A stretch of DNA of 64,000 nt from Firmicutes bacterium UBA2598. GTDB lineage: Bacteria; Bacillota; PH28-bin88. The position numbers were made by a program, and so were the translations under genes. The notes beneath the pieces were generated by a model. The model was given only the letters and a program-made list of their open reading frames with translations. It ran no database searches and was not told the origin of the DNA. Position 1 is the stretch's first letter, and every line of letters begins with the position of its first letter. Positions 25,933-35,503 of this stretch are shown one piece after another. The stretch lies in contig DDKM01000069.1 of the NCBI GenBank assembly GCA_002339345.1, forward strand, positions 35,219 through 99,218. Direction: 5' to 3'.

Positions 25933-28900
25933 TTACCGGGGAAAGGGAAATTCCTGCCCCGGCCGGCAAATTCCCCAGTGGGGACATGCTGGACATAACC
26001 ACCCAGGCTGTGGTGCAAACCGCTCAACTACCCTGGGCCCGGTTAGTAGTCCGGTCATTTCTTCCACCTTCTCCACCAGTTCCCCGGCCATGGCGGTTGT
26101 TACCGGCAGGGTAACTGCCTGGTCAACCTGCATAAAATACAGGCATACCTCCTGTACCGGCCTGTCTAGCCAGGATGCCACCCCCACGGCGTAGGCCATG
26201 GCCTGTACCCTGTAATACTCTGCCAGCCTGGGAACATCCCCTGCCGCCAGCCGGTTTGTTTTGAGGTCCACCACCGTTAAACTGCCCCCAGCTTCCTCCA
26301 GCACCTGGTCCACCACGCCCTCCAGCCGGAAATTCCCAATGGCAAGGGACAGGCCCATTTCATGCCAGCGGCCCACGGCAGCCTGTACCCTTTGAAAAAG
26401 AGGGCTGTGGGCATAATTGGCCAGCAGGGGCATCACCTCCGCCATGGCTGCCGTCAACCTGTCGCCGGTAAAACCTTCAGCCCTTAACACTTGATCCACC
26501 AACACCGGGAGGTGTTCCGGCTGCCGCAGCAGTTCACAAACCCGGTGAATCACCGTCCCACGGGTGGCGGCATCCAGTTTTCCCTCTATACCCCTTCCCA
26601 GGGAGGGGATTCGCCTGCCCAGGCCAAGACTATGACTCAGGTAATAGCGGCGCGGGCAGTGCACCAGGTCCACCAGGGCGGTAACGGGCAGGGAAATACC
26701 GGCCACACCCCCTGCCTCCGCCGGGCGCAACCTGGCAGTGACCAGACCGGTTGTGGCCAGGGCTTCCTGTTGGGCAAAGATTCCAGCCTGTTCCGGCCCC
26801 ACCGGGCCGGTTCCTCCGGCAAGGACCGCCAGTTGGGTCCGGAGGCCGGGATAACGGTCAATCAGGCGGGGCGGAAGTTCGACGCCGGAGTCCGAATTGC
26901 TGTCCGCCATGGTCAGTTTGATGGCTCGGGTACCATCGCCGTAGGGTAAAAGCCCCTTTTCCCAGTTGGCCCGATCCCACCCGAGCAACGCATCCACCCA
27001 GCGGGTATACCGACCCTGGGCCAACAACTCACGGGAAGGTACCTGCCGGTCTGGCATGCCAGCCAGCACCAGGTAATCCCTGGCCCGGGTGGTGCCCACG
27101 TACAATATCCGCACCGTTTCCGCCCTGTGGGCCCGGCGGTCCTCCTCCTCCACCATCTCCCACAAGTTGTGCTTCTCCCATCTTCCGGGAGCGACGGGTG
27201 CCTTTAACACCACCCCGCTCCCGGCACTAAAGGCCAGCCGGGGTGATTGATGGCGATCCTCCCTGGACAGGTCGGTCAAAAAAACCACCGGAAACTCTAA
27301 CCCCTTGGAGCGGTGGATGGATAATAATCGTACGGCATCCCCTCCTTCACAGGACAAACTGGCTTCCCTTTCCCTGACTCCCCCCATCATGTCCTTCTCC
27401 AGGACACTGACAAAATCGTCCAAGGTATGCACCTGCTTCCCGGATCGGGAACGGGCCATTTCTTCCAGTTTTAGGATATTGGCATAGGCCTGCCTGCCCA
27501 CCGGCCATGTCAACACCACCTGGCGATAGCCGGTATTGTCCAAAAGAAGCGGCAACAGGCGGGAAACGGGCAACCGGAGGGCAATAGGGCGGAAGCGCCG
27601 CAACAGGGAGGTCAGGACATCCAATTTGCCTGATTCCTCGGCAGAAAGGTTGATATCCCGAAACCTGCGGAACCCCCGCAGAAGATCCCCCTTCCCCCTG
27701 TCTGCCAACGCAAGCAGGGTGTCATCCATTACCCCGCAAAAGGGTGAACGCAACACCGCCGCCAGGGCCAACCTGTCTGTAGGGTTAACCAGCAGCTTTA
27801 ATAGGGCCAGGATATCCCGGATCTCTTGTTTGGCGTAAAAGCCGTCACCTCCAACCACGTAGTATGGTATACCGACGTCCGCCAGTGCCCGTTCATAGGC
27901 CTTGACATGGGTCATGGCCCGAAAGAGCAGGGCAATATCGCCAAATTTGACCGGTCTGGGAACCTCCCCTCCACCTCCCCGGCCAGCTTCCCAAATCAAG
28001 CGTTCGCCACCGGCGACCATGGTAATGATGCGCCGGGCGATGGCTTGCGCCTCCCGTTGGCGGTAGTCCAGATTATCCTCCCCTTGGGCCGGAACGGCCA
28101 GGAATTCCACACACGGCTGGGTATTGCCGGATTTCCTTCGCGCCTTAATGGTCACATCGGTAACTTCAGGCATTAGCAACGGAAAAAAACTGTTGATGAA
28201 GCTGATGAGATCCTCCTGGGAACGGAAGTTTTCCACCAGGGGCACCACCCGGGCCCGCTCCTCACCCGCTTCTGCCGCCTCCCGTTGGGTGGCGAGGAAA
28301 AGTTCCACATTGGCACCCCGGAAGCGGTAAATGGATTGTTTATAGTCGCCCACAACGAACAGTTTGCCCCAATGGCGCCCGCCGTCCGGCCCAGTCACCA
28401 GCAGGTCCAAGATCTGTTTTTGCAGGTCATTGGTGTCCTGGTACTCATCCACCATCACCTGTTGGTAAAGTTTGCGGTAATGGTCGGCCAAACCGGGGTT
28501 GTGCTGCAGCAAATCCCTGGCTCCCCTCTCCAAATCGGTAAAGTCCAAGGATGCCTGTTGCCCCTTCCGCCGCCGGTATTCTTCATCCACACCGCCCAGT
28601 AATCGGGAAACCTCCCCCGCCACCGCAATGCTAATAAAACGGCAGACGGCATTAACTGTCCCTTCCCGGACCGTCCTAAACCGGCCTACCTGCTGGGCGA
28701 TCACCCGCGCCGGGTTGCGGAACCCCCCTTTGAGCACATCCAGGGCCGCCAGCAGTTCCAAAGGGCTGGTTGCCGGGTTTTGCAGAACGGGGAACACCTT
28801 AAACCATAACTGCTGCCAGCGTACCAGGGCTTCCCTGGTCTTGGGTGCACCCACTGCTGAGGGTGGCACCCGCGCCAAGTCCTCCCCGGCCTCCAGTAAT

Positions 28901-29535
28901 TCCACTATGGCTGCATCCACCGGTTGACGGTCCGGGGGTTGCCCCGGCAGGTCGGTATAGGTAACCCCCGCGGCCTGGATGCTCCGGTACAGGCGGGATA
29001 GGGCGTTCTGGCAGGCCGGAAAACCCATCACTTCAATGAGATGCCTCAACCAACGCCAGTCCTCCGCCAGGGCAGCCAACAACGCATCTTCTAGACATCC
29101 CTGGAGAAGTTCCTCCGCCTTGGCCTCCTCCAGTACGGTAAAGGATGGATCCACCCCGGCCTGGGCAGGGTTCTCCCTGAGCAACCTTGCACAAAAGGAA
29201 TGGATGGTGGTGATGGGGGCGCTGTCCAGCTGTTTCAGCAACTCCCGCAGATGAAGATAAACAGCGGCGTTCCGCTCCCGTTCCGCCTCCTGCACCTTGG
29301 ACAGAATGGCCTGCCGCACCCTGGCCCGCATTTCCTGGGCGGCTTTGTTGGTGAAGGTGATGGCCAGGATGGACTGGACAGGCAGACCTGGTTGGCCAGG
29401 TACCATGGCCAACAGCCCCAGGTAACGTTCCACCAGCACCCGTGTCTTACCTGCCCCTGCCCCCGCCGGTACCACCAAATCGCATCCTGTGGTAAAAGCT
29501 GCCTCACGTTGGCGGTCTGTTAAAGGGAAGGTCAT
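25933..29535 (-). CDS. addA: AddA helicase-nuclease subunit
   Basis: A 1200-residue UvrD-type helicase with C-terminal RecB-like nuclease for double-strand break processing with AddB. The Walker A is GAGAGKT (25-31); SLDFTDLERGARDLL, QVMVDEYQDTND and GDYKQSIYRFRGA are helicase motifs II-III; the nuclease shows EGVVDQVLEE and VVDLKTNRL. A four-cysteine set is visible in the nuclease domain: one Cys in VHCPRRYYL (about residue 959) and C-x2-C-x5-C at 1181-1190. Such an Fe-S frame is established for AddB but unusual in AddA. It overlaps addB (ATGA). Confidence 0.93.
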   Translation of the reverse strand: MTFPLTDRQREAAFTTGCDLVVPAGAGAGKTRVLVERYLGLLAMVPGQPGLPVQSILAITFTNKAAQEMRARVRQAILSKVQEAERERNAAVYLHLRELLKQLDSAPITTIHSFCARLLRENPAQAGVDPSFTVLEEAKAEELLQGCLEDALLAALAEDWRWLRHLIEVMGFPACQNALSRLYRSIQAAGVTYTDLPGQPPDRQPVDAAIVELLEAGEDLARVPPSAVGAPKTREALVRWQQLWFKVFPVLQNPATSPLELLAALDVLKGGFRNPARVIAQQVGRFRTVREGTVNAVCRFISIAVAGEVSRLLGGVDEEYRRRKGQQASLDFTDLERGARDLLQHNPGLADHYRKLYQQVMVDEYQDTNDLQKQILDLLVTGPDGGRHWGKLFVVGDYKQSIYRFRGANVELFLATQREAAEAGEERARVVPLVENFRSQEDLISFINSFFPLLMPEVTDVTIKARRKSGNTQPCVEFLAVPAQGEDNLDYRQREAQAIARRIITMVAGGERLIWEAGRGGGGEVPRPVKFGDIALLFRAMTHVKAYERALADVGIPYYVVGGDGFYAKQEIRDILALLKLLVNPTDRLALAAVLRSPFCGVMDDTLLALADRGKGDLLRGFRRFRDINLSAEESGKLDVLTSLLRRFRPIALRLPVSRLLPLLLDNTGYRQVVLTWPVGRQAYANILKLEEMARSRSGKQVHTLDDFVSVLEKDMMGGVREREASLSCEGGDAVRLLSIHRSKGLEFPVVFLTDLSREDRHQSPRLAFSAGSGVVLKAPVAPGRWEKHNLWEMVEEEDRRAHRAETVRILYVGTTRARDYLVLAGMPDRQVPSRELLAQGRYTRWVDALLGWDRANWEKGLLPYGDGTRAIKLTMADSNSDSGVELPPRLIDRYPGLRTQLAVLAGGTGPVGPEQAGIFAQQEALATTGLVTARLRPAEAGGVAGISLPVTALVDLVHCPRRYYLSHSLGLGRRIPSLGRGIEGKLDAATRGTVIHRVCELLRQPEHLPVLVDQVLRAEGFTGDRLTAAMAEVMPLLANYAHSPLFQRVQAAVGRWHEMGLSLAIGNFRLEGVVDQVLEEAGGSLTVVDLKTNRLAAGDVPRLAEYYRVQAMAYAVGVASWLDRPVQEVCLYFMQVDQAVTLPVTTAMAGELVEKVEEMTGLLTGPRVVERFAPQPGWLCPACPHWGICRPGQEFPFPR

Positions 29536-32500
29536 TGCAGCACCTTCTTTCCACCCATCCGGGCGGCATCAAACCGACACACAGAGGGATATGGGCAATA
29601 AGGCGGGCACTGGCCCAGGGGCCGGGCCGGAAAATAGCCCGACCGGGCCTGCCGCACGGTGGTAATAATCAACCTTTCCAGTTTGCTCAATAAGCTGTCC
29701 CAGCTTTCCGGCGGGATCTGGTTCTCTGGCCGGCTACTGACCCCCACCCGCTGGGCCAGATCTGACCTCCATAACCCGTGGTTACGGCCAGGATTTTGCA
29801 GTGTATAATAGCCGCCGCCGGCACCTTTAGATCGCGCCAGACCCATCACCCTTTCCAATGCCAGCAGGTACAAGGCCACCTGGATATCGTGCCCTTCCCG
29901 CAACTCGGTATAGCTGGGGACCTGGCCGGACTTGTAGTCAAAGGCTGCCCAGGTGCCATCCGGCGCCATATCCACCCGGTCAATTTTTCCCCTGACCAAC
30001 ACCCTGTCCTGCCCCTTCCCCAATTCCAGACAATTGGTGGTGGACGCGGGATCCATGTCAGGCCGCAAGGGCAAGCCAAAACCCAATTCCAGCCATTGGG
30101 GAGTGAGCGCTCCCTCCAAGTTGACCAGTGACAGTTCATAGTCCAACACTCCCGCCAGCACAGCCCTGATCCGTGCCCTGGCCAGTTCCCACAGGACCGG
30201 ATGGCGCACCCCGCCGCCAGCGGCAAACTCCAGGCAAACCTGGTCAAAAACCCCGTTCAGTTCCCGGTGCAGGGCATCCCTTTCGCCCTGGTCCAGCAAC
30301 TGCCCCCGATATTTGGTAAAAAAGCGGTACAAAGCCTGGTGCAGTAAGTTACCACGTTCCAAAGCGGTCAGATCCTCTTCCTCCTCTGCCGGCGGTTCCA
30401 GGTTTAACTGAATCCGGGCAAAAAAGGCAAAGGGGCACTGGATTAAAAGGTTAAGCTGGCTGACGCTGAAAACATGATTTTCCCCCAGCTTAGCGGCCAG
30501 GGCACCGGTATCCCCCAGCACACCATCCCACCGCCCGTATACGGGTCCGAAGCGATCTTCCTCCATCATCGCCGCCGCCAGCCGCTGGTTCAACGCACCG
30601 CCCTCCAGGGAGTGCAACACCGGTACCATCAAAGGGGCCACGGGATCATTTTCCCGGCTCCAAAGGGCAGCGAACAGTTTTTCACCGGCTTCCGCCACTC
30701 CGGCCACCCCGTCCCAATTGGACGCCACCAGTTCCTCCTGGGGCAGATGGTGTACCGGCAAGCTGCCGGGCAGGAAAAGCCGTTTAACCTCATCCAGGAA
30801 AATGGAGGGTAAGCCCTCACCGCTGTCATCGGCCCCCGGGCAACTCAGGTAAAGGCGGTGGGTAGCACGGGTGACTGCCAGATAGAAAAGATACTCCTCC
30901 CGCTGGTACCTGTGGACCATGGTATCCACTTCGATACCCCTGTCCAATAGCTCCTGCCGGTCATCTTCAGGTAAAAGCCAGTCCGGTGTAATGGGGTGGG
31001 GAAACAACCCCTGGGCCAACCCGGCCACAAAAACCACCTTGTAGGAAAGCCCCCGGCATCGGGGAGCATCCAGTACAGCCACCCCGCCGCCCTGACCCCT
31101 GGCGGAACTACAGATTCGATATTCCGCTGCAAGTTCCAGTTGCTCTTTAAATGTATGCAGATCCACCTGTTCCTTTGATAATCCAGTGATTTCCGCCGCC
31201 AATTCCAGATGATCCAGCACCTGTTCTAATTCCTGCAGAGCGCTCAAGTCACCAGTTGCTACCCGCCAGGCCGTGTCGTCCTGCCGGTGCGCAACCTTCC
31301 CTGCATTTGACGCCACCCGCAAGCGCTCCATCAGCTGCCGCAGGGAGTGGACAATTTCCTGGACGGTTCCCTGTCTGGGCAGATCACCCAGGCTGCCATA
31401 TATGGAGGAGGCGATGACCGGTAAATCCTCCATGGCCTTGACATACCAGTTCGGCTGACGGCCGACCAACCCAGTCGGCAGTTCAAAGGTGTTGCCCCTT
31501 TGCAACTCCTGCTGCCTGGCCCTCTGTATTTCCTGCTGCCAGATGGTCATCCACTGACCCAAACCAGCAGGATACCCCCAGCGGGTAAATGTTTCGGCAA
31601 AGAGTTCCGTACCGCGGCGGCGTCCCCAGGTAAAATAGGGTGAGCGTACCAGGTTGGGTATCCGGCGCAAATCACCCATGATGGCATCCAGTAAGCAGGT
31701 GATGGCATTAAACAAAGGGCTGGCGGCCAGGCTGAATTCCTCCGCCGCGGCACAGGGCACTCCGTTTCTGGCCAGGGCCTGCACCAACACTTCCCGGTAT
31801 TGGGCGGTGTCCCTAACCACCACCGCCACATCACCTGCCGCTACGAAACCATCCGCCACCAATCTTTTGATTTCACCGGCGATCATGCCCGCTTCCCGGA
31901 TAATGCTGGGTGCAAACATAAGGTGAATGGAACCGTCGGCGGGCAGGATGGGAGGAAAAACTGTAAAACAGTTCTGTTCCACATGCTGCAGACCGGCTGG
32001 CAGGGGTTCGGCGGTCTCCCACCAGGCAACCGTCTCCACCGCCTCTGCAACCAAACCAGACAGTGTCCGGTCGGTCAGCTGGAACACCGCTGGCCCCTTG
32101 ATCCTGGCAAGGAACAGCACTACCGGAACACCCAGCTTCTCCATCACCCTCAGCAATTGCCGTTGCAGGGGCAACAAGTCAAAGAAACCTTCTGCCACCA
32201 CCAGTGCCGGGGACTTCTGCCCCCATGCCTCCGGCAGCACTTCAGCAGCCAGGCGATAAGCTTCCTCGTGGTCCATCAGGCCGTAGCGGGACAACAACCC
32301 CTGGTAATGGGCAAATATCTCAACAAGGACCTGCCGGCGTTCATTGCCTTTCGCCCAATTGGCCAGATCCGCCGGAACAGTCCCCGCCCTTTTCCACTCT
32401 CCCAACAACCCTTCCACCGCCTTGACGAAACCGGGGTAAGCAGCGACAGCCGTAAAGGGCTGCATTGCCCCTTCCGCAACACAGGCCTGGATGGCCTTGG

Positions 32501-32774
32501 CAACGATCAGGCGCTGGAGATCGGGGGTGAGAAGAAAGCGATCGGGGTAGTGGCTTTGCACCGTCTCCCGGGCAAAAACATCAAAGGATATTACATGCAG
32601 ACACCCACCCGGCGGTAGGGTTTGCCTTGCCATTTTTTGCACGCGCCTGGCCATGGCCGGGGTGGGAGTAAGATAAATGATCTCCCCCGCCGGATTGGCC
32701 AAGATGGATTCCCGGCACTGGGGCAGTCCCGTTCCCACCGCCCGCATCTGGTCAAATAAATACACTTTCGGCAT
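29532..32774 (-). CDS. addB: AddB helicase-nuclease subunit
   Basis: A 1080-residue partner of AddA. The C-terminal nuclease has DRVDMAP and AFDYKSGQ. The Fe-S cysteines are in IQCPFAFFAR and, at the C-terminus, GQCPPYCPYPSVC. The N-terminus (PKVYLFDQMRAVGTGLPQC) lacks the GRSGSGKT-type Walker A normally found in Bacillus AddB, so ATP binding by this subunit looks lost. The ATG at 32774 follows AAAGGGTGAG by four bases. Chi recognition residues cannot be judged from this sequence alone. Confidence 0.9.
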   Translation of the reverse strand: MPKVYLFDQMRAVGTGLPQCRESILANPAGEIIYLTPTPAMARRVQKMARQTLPPGGCLHVISFDVFARETVQSHYPDRFLLTPDLQRLIVAKAIQACVAEGAMQPFTAVAAYPGFVKAVEGLLGEWKRAGTVPADLANWAKGNERRQVLVEIFAHYQGLLSRYGLMDHEEAYRLAAEVLPEAWGQKSPALVVAEGFFDLLPLQRQLLRVMEKLGVPVVLFLARIKGPAVFQLTDRTLSGLVAEAVETVAWWETAEPLPAGLQHVEQNCFTVFPPILPADGSIHLMFAPSIIREAGMIAGEIKRLVADGFVAAGDVAVVVRDTAQYREVLVQALARNGVPCAAAEEFSLAASPLFNAITCLLDAIMGDLRRIPNLVRSPYFTWGRRRGTELFAETFTRWGYPAGLGQWMTIWQQEIQRARQQELQRGNTFELPTGLVGRQPNWYVKAMEDLPVIASSIYGSLGDLPRQGTVQEIVHSLRQLMERLRVASNAGKVAHRQDDTAWRVATGDLSALQELEQVLDHLELAAEITGLSKEQVDLHTFKEQLELAAEYRICSSARGQGGGVAVLDAPRCRGLSYKVVFVAGLAQGLFPHPITPDWLLPEDDRQELLDRGIEVDTMVHRYQREEYLFYLAVTRATHRLYLSCPGADDSGEGLPSIFLDEVKRLFLPGSLPVHHLPQEELVASNWDGVAGVAEAGEKLFAALWSRENDPVAPLMVPVLHSLEGGALNQRLAAAMMEEDRFGPVYGRWDGVLGDTGALAAKLGENHVFSVSQLNLLIQCPFAFFARIQLNLEPPAEEEEDLTALERGNLLHQALYRFFTKYRGQLLDQGERDALHRELNGVFDQVCLEFAAGGGVRHPVLWELARARIRAVLAGVLDYELSLVNLEGALTPQWLELGFGLPLRPDMDPASTTNCLELGKGQDRVLVRGKIDRVDMAPDGTWAAFDYKSGQVPSYTELREGHDIQVALYLLALERVMGLARSKGAGGGYYTLQNPGRNHGLWRSDLAQRVGVSSRPENQIPPESWDSLLSKLERLIITTVRQARSGYFPARPLGQCPPYCPYPSVCRFDAARMGGKKVLQ

Positions 32775-32804
32775 GCAACTCACCCTTTCCCTGGCAACCC
32801 AACG

Positions 32805-33782
32805 CTATCCCACAAACAATTGCCGGTCAAGCCCCTTCACCCAAGGTGTCCACCTTTCCCCTTCTTCCTCCGCGGATTGCTGGGCCTGACTGAACTTATC
32901 CACCTCGGCATCCACCATATCGGCATAGTGGAGAAGCATGGCTTCCAGGAATTTAGGTCTTTTTGGCGATTGCCACTCGTAACGGCCATGGTGGCTGACA
33001 ATCATATGCAGGATCTTTAGCCGCAAATCGGGATCAAAATCCGCAATGGACCGGATGCGGTCATTGACCATCTCCACTCCCACCACGATGTGTCCCAAAA
33101 GCCGGCCCTCATCGGAATAGTCGATAACTGTCTGGTAAAGAAACTCCCGTACCTTGCCCACATCATGGAGAATGGCTCCACAGGTGAGGAGATCCACATC
33201 CACTTGGGGATAAACCGAAGCCATGGCATGGGCCACCTTAACCACCTGCAGGGTATGTTCCAGAAGGCCGCCCAGGTAGGCCTGATGGTGTGCTTTGGCG
33301 GCCGGGGCGCTGGCAAAGGATTTCCGCCATTCCGGGTCTGCCAGGAAGGACTCCAGCAACGCCCTCAACTGCGGGTGCTGTACCCCGGATATCAACTGGC
33401 GAAGTTCCTTCCCCATTTTGGCAATGTTCTGGCCGGTGACGGGTAGGAAACTACGGGGATCCACCTGCTCCGGCGGAATACGGACCAGCTTATCCACGTT
33501 CAGCTGCACCCTGCCGCCGAATTCCGTTACCGTTCCCGCCACATAAAGACAATCGCCGCGTTCAAAGGCAGCCGCCAGTTCCTCGGCATTGTCCCACACC
33601 TTGGCCTCCACCTCACCAGTGCTGTCACCCAGCACCAGGCTCAGGTAACGACCGGGCTTTTCCCGAAAAGCCTGCATGTCCTTGCGCCGGACTTGGAAAA
33701 CACCTTCCACCTGCCCGCCCTTGGGCATTTTCACCAGCTGATGCACCTTGCTATGCTCTCCCATGACACTGGTCCTGTTCAA
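32805..33782 (-). CDS. yhaM: YhaM-family 3'-5' exoribonuclease (OB fold + HD domain)
   Basis: A 325-residue protein. An OB-fold nucleic-acid-binding domain (residues about 20-100: R-Y-L-S-L-V-L-G-D-S-T-G-E-V-E-A-K-V-W-D) precedes an HD phosphohydrolase domain (GGLLEHTLQVV, AILHDVGKVREF, IVSHHGRYEW). YhaM trims RNA and DNA ends with a divalent metal. TTG 33782 has GGGGGGA six bases upstream; an internal ATG at 33764 has a weaker site. It is 30 bases upstream of addB, so cotranscription is likely. Confidence 0.9.
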   Translation of the reverse strand: MNRTSVMGEHSKVHQLVKMPKGGQVEGVFQVRRKDMQAFREKPGRYLSLVLGDSTGEVEAKVWDNAEELAAAFERGDCLYVAGTVTEFGGRVQLNVDKLVRIPPEQVDPRSFLPVTGQNIAKMGKELRQLISGVQHPQLRALLESFLADPEWRKSFASAPAAKAHHQAYLGGLLEHTLQVVKVAHAMASVYPQVDVDLLTCGAILHDVGKVREFLYQTVIDYSDEGRLLGHIVVGVEMVNDRIRSIADFDPDLRLKILHMIVSHHGRYEWQSPKRPKFLEAMLLHYADMVDAEVDKFSQAQQSAEEEGERWTPWVKGLDRQLFVG

Positions 33783-33863
33783 TACCGGTCCCCCCTATCC
33801 TATTAACCCTTTAATACATTCGCCTACGGCAAGGCACTTCCCTACCGATACCAACCGGTCAGC

Positions 33864-33891
33864 AAAAAAGGATCGGCAAAAACACCGATCC
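33864..33891 (-). terminator. Rho-independent terminator after the rRNA methyltransferase gene
   Basis: On the minus strand GGATCGG and CCGATCC (33891-33870) close an 8-base loop and TTTTTT follows. Confidence 0.88.
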
Positions 33892-33925
33892 CTTCAACCA
33901 GACCTTGCACCTGCCATGGGGAAAT

Positions 33926-35110
33926 TTACAGCACCCGCAGAACAGCGCACTTTAAATAGTAGGACTCATCATAACCCATCAGTGTGGGATGATCCTTGGC
34001 CTGTCTTCGCATTTCCAACAATTGAATCCTTCGTCGCACATCCTTTGCCGCCTGCTGGAGCATGTTCAGAAACAGGTCTTCAGTGAGGTGATAAGAACAG
34101 GAGTTGGTAACCAAAAGACCGCCCGGTGGCAGTAACCGCATAGCCCGCAGGTTGATCTCCTTATAACCCCGCAAGGCCCCTTCCACCGCCCCCCGGCTTT
34201 TAGTAAAGGCCGGGGGATCAAGGATAATCAGATCATACCGTTCTCCCGCCTGGTCCTTGGCCCGCAACACATCAAAGGCGTTACCATGCCGGAACAGGCA
34301 CCTGTCCTCCCAACCGTTAATTCGGGCATTTTGCGCCGCCAGGGTTACCGCATCGGCAGAGATGTCCAGACCCTCAACCTCACGGGCACCATAGTGGGCA
34401 GCATGCAGTGCAAAGGAACCGGTATGGCAAAACATATCCAGCACCCTGGCCCCCCGGGCCAGTCCTCGCAGTGCGGCCCTGTTTTCCCGCTGGTCCAGGA
34501 AATAGCCTGTCTTTTGGCCGTTGACAATGTCCACATTGATCCGGATGCCATTTTCTTTGATTTCCACCACCTGGGGGCAATGGCCCCATATGGTTCCCTT
34601 AATCAAAGGCAGGCCCTCAAGCTCACGTACCGCCATATCGTTACGCTCATAAATACCTAAAGGTTTCACTAGTTCAGCCAGTTCCTGCACAATGACATCC
34701 TTCCACTGGTCCATCCCCAAGGTAAGGGTCTGGATGACTAGGTATCCGGCAAAATCGTCTACGATGAGGCCAGGCAGCAAATCAGCCTCACCAAAAACAA
34801 GACGCCACGAGTCACTGTCACCCTGTTCCATGAGCCTTTGCCGGAAGGAATAGGCGGCTTGCAGGCGGCGTCGTATCAACTCGGACCCTACGTCCTCTTC
34901 TTGCTGGGTCATCAACCGCACGATGATCATGGAAGCGGGATTGATGTACCCCTTCCCCAGGAATCGACCGCGGAAATCCGCCACCTCCACAATTCCGCCG
35001 GCGGTAACCGGCCCCTTGATTTCTGCCACCTCCGTCCGGTAGATCCATGGGTGGCCATTTTCAATTCTTTTCTGCCGGCCGGGTTGCAATTTGACCACAG
35101 TTTTGCTCAT
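33926..35110 (-). CDS. rlmI: 23S rRNA (cytosine-5)-methyltransferase, RlmI type
   Basis: A 394-residue SAM-dependent enzyme. An N-terminal PUA domain (LQPGRQKRIENGHPWIYRTE) precedes a Rossmann-fold methyltransferase with motif I VLDMFCHTGSF and motif IV LDPPAFTKSR. The family modifies 23S rRNA at m5C1962 in E. coli. I chose ATG 35110 behind GGGGAGT; two upstream ATGs lack a site. Its own terminator follows. Confidence 0.88.
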   Translation of the reverse strand: MSKTVVKLQPGRQKRIENGHPWIYRTEVAEIKGPVTAGGIVEVADFRGRFLGKGYINPASMIIVRLMTQQEEDVGSELIRRRLQAAYSFRQRLMEQGDSDSWRLVFGEADLLPGLIVDDFAGYLVIQTLTLGMDQWKDVIVQELAELVKPLGIYERNDMAVRELEGLPLIKGTIWGHCPQVVEIKENGIRINVDIVNGQKTGYFLDQRENRAALRGLARGARVLDMFCHTGSFALHAAHYGAREVEGLDISADAVTLAAQNARINGWEDRCLFRHGNAFDVLRAKDQAGERYDLIILDPPAFTKSRGAVEGALRGYKEINLRAMRLLPPGGLLVTNSCSYHLTEDLFLNMLQQAAKDVRRRIQLLEMRRQAKDHPTLMGYDESYYLKCAVLRVL

Positions 35111-35219
35111 CAGCCACTCCCCGCTTGCCATCAAAGTTTATCCCAGGTACCCTACCTCCACAGGGACGGGATTATGCCATATGATTACGGTAAAAGCGGC
35201 CGTGTCCAGGCCGCCCCCT

Positions 35220-35411
35220 CTAGTCATCGATGATGATTGCCCCAGTGGGACATTCGCTGGCCGCCACCCTGACCAAATCCGCCAGACCAGCCGGCACCTC
35301 AGCAATCTTGACGCAGGACTTACCTTCTTCATCCCAGTCAAATACCGCTGGACAGGTATCAATGCAAACACCACAGGCAATACACTCTTCCGCCAGGACC
35401 CTTGTTTTCAC
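35220..35411 (-). CDS. Single [4Fe-4S] ferredoxin
   Basis: A 63-residue ferredoxin with one [4Fe-4S] site: CIACGVC, then CP in the first loop, with the last ligand in ASECPTGAI. The second cluster site of clostridial 2[4Fe-4S] ferredoxins is replaced by an insert, as in the Desulfovibrio/Thermotoga type. A GTG at 35411 follows GGAGGTGAGG by three bases; an ATG 15 bases upstream is inside that site. Its electron partner is not shown by context. Confidence 0.88.
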   Translation of the reverse strand: MKTRVLAEECIACGVCIDTCPAVFDWDEEGKSCVKIAEVPAGLADLVRVAASECPTGAIIIDD

Positions 35412-35503
35412 TGTCCTCACCTCCATGTTGTAGGTGGGGGTGCACTCCCTCCTGGTCCCATTGTGTCATGATCCAGGAATAACCTCTGTAATGAATATCA
35501 CAA

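Noticed and set aside
31800..32618. A 272-codon plus-strand open frame opposite addB
   Set aside because: It lacks a ribosome-binding site and family similarity and is antisense to a well-supported gene; high GC and codon bias create such mirror frames throughout the window.
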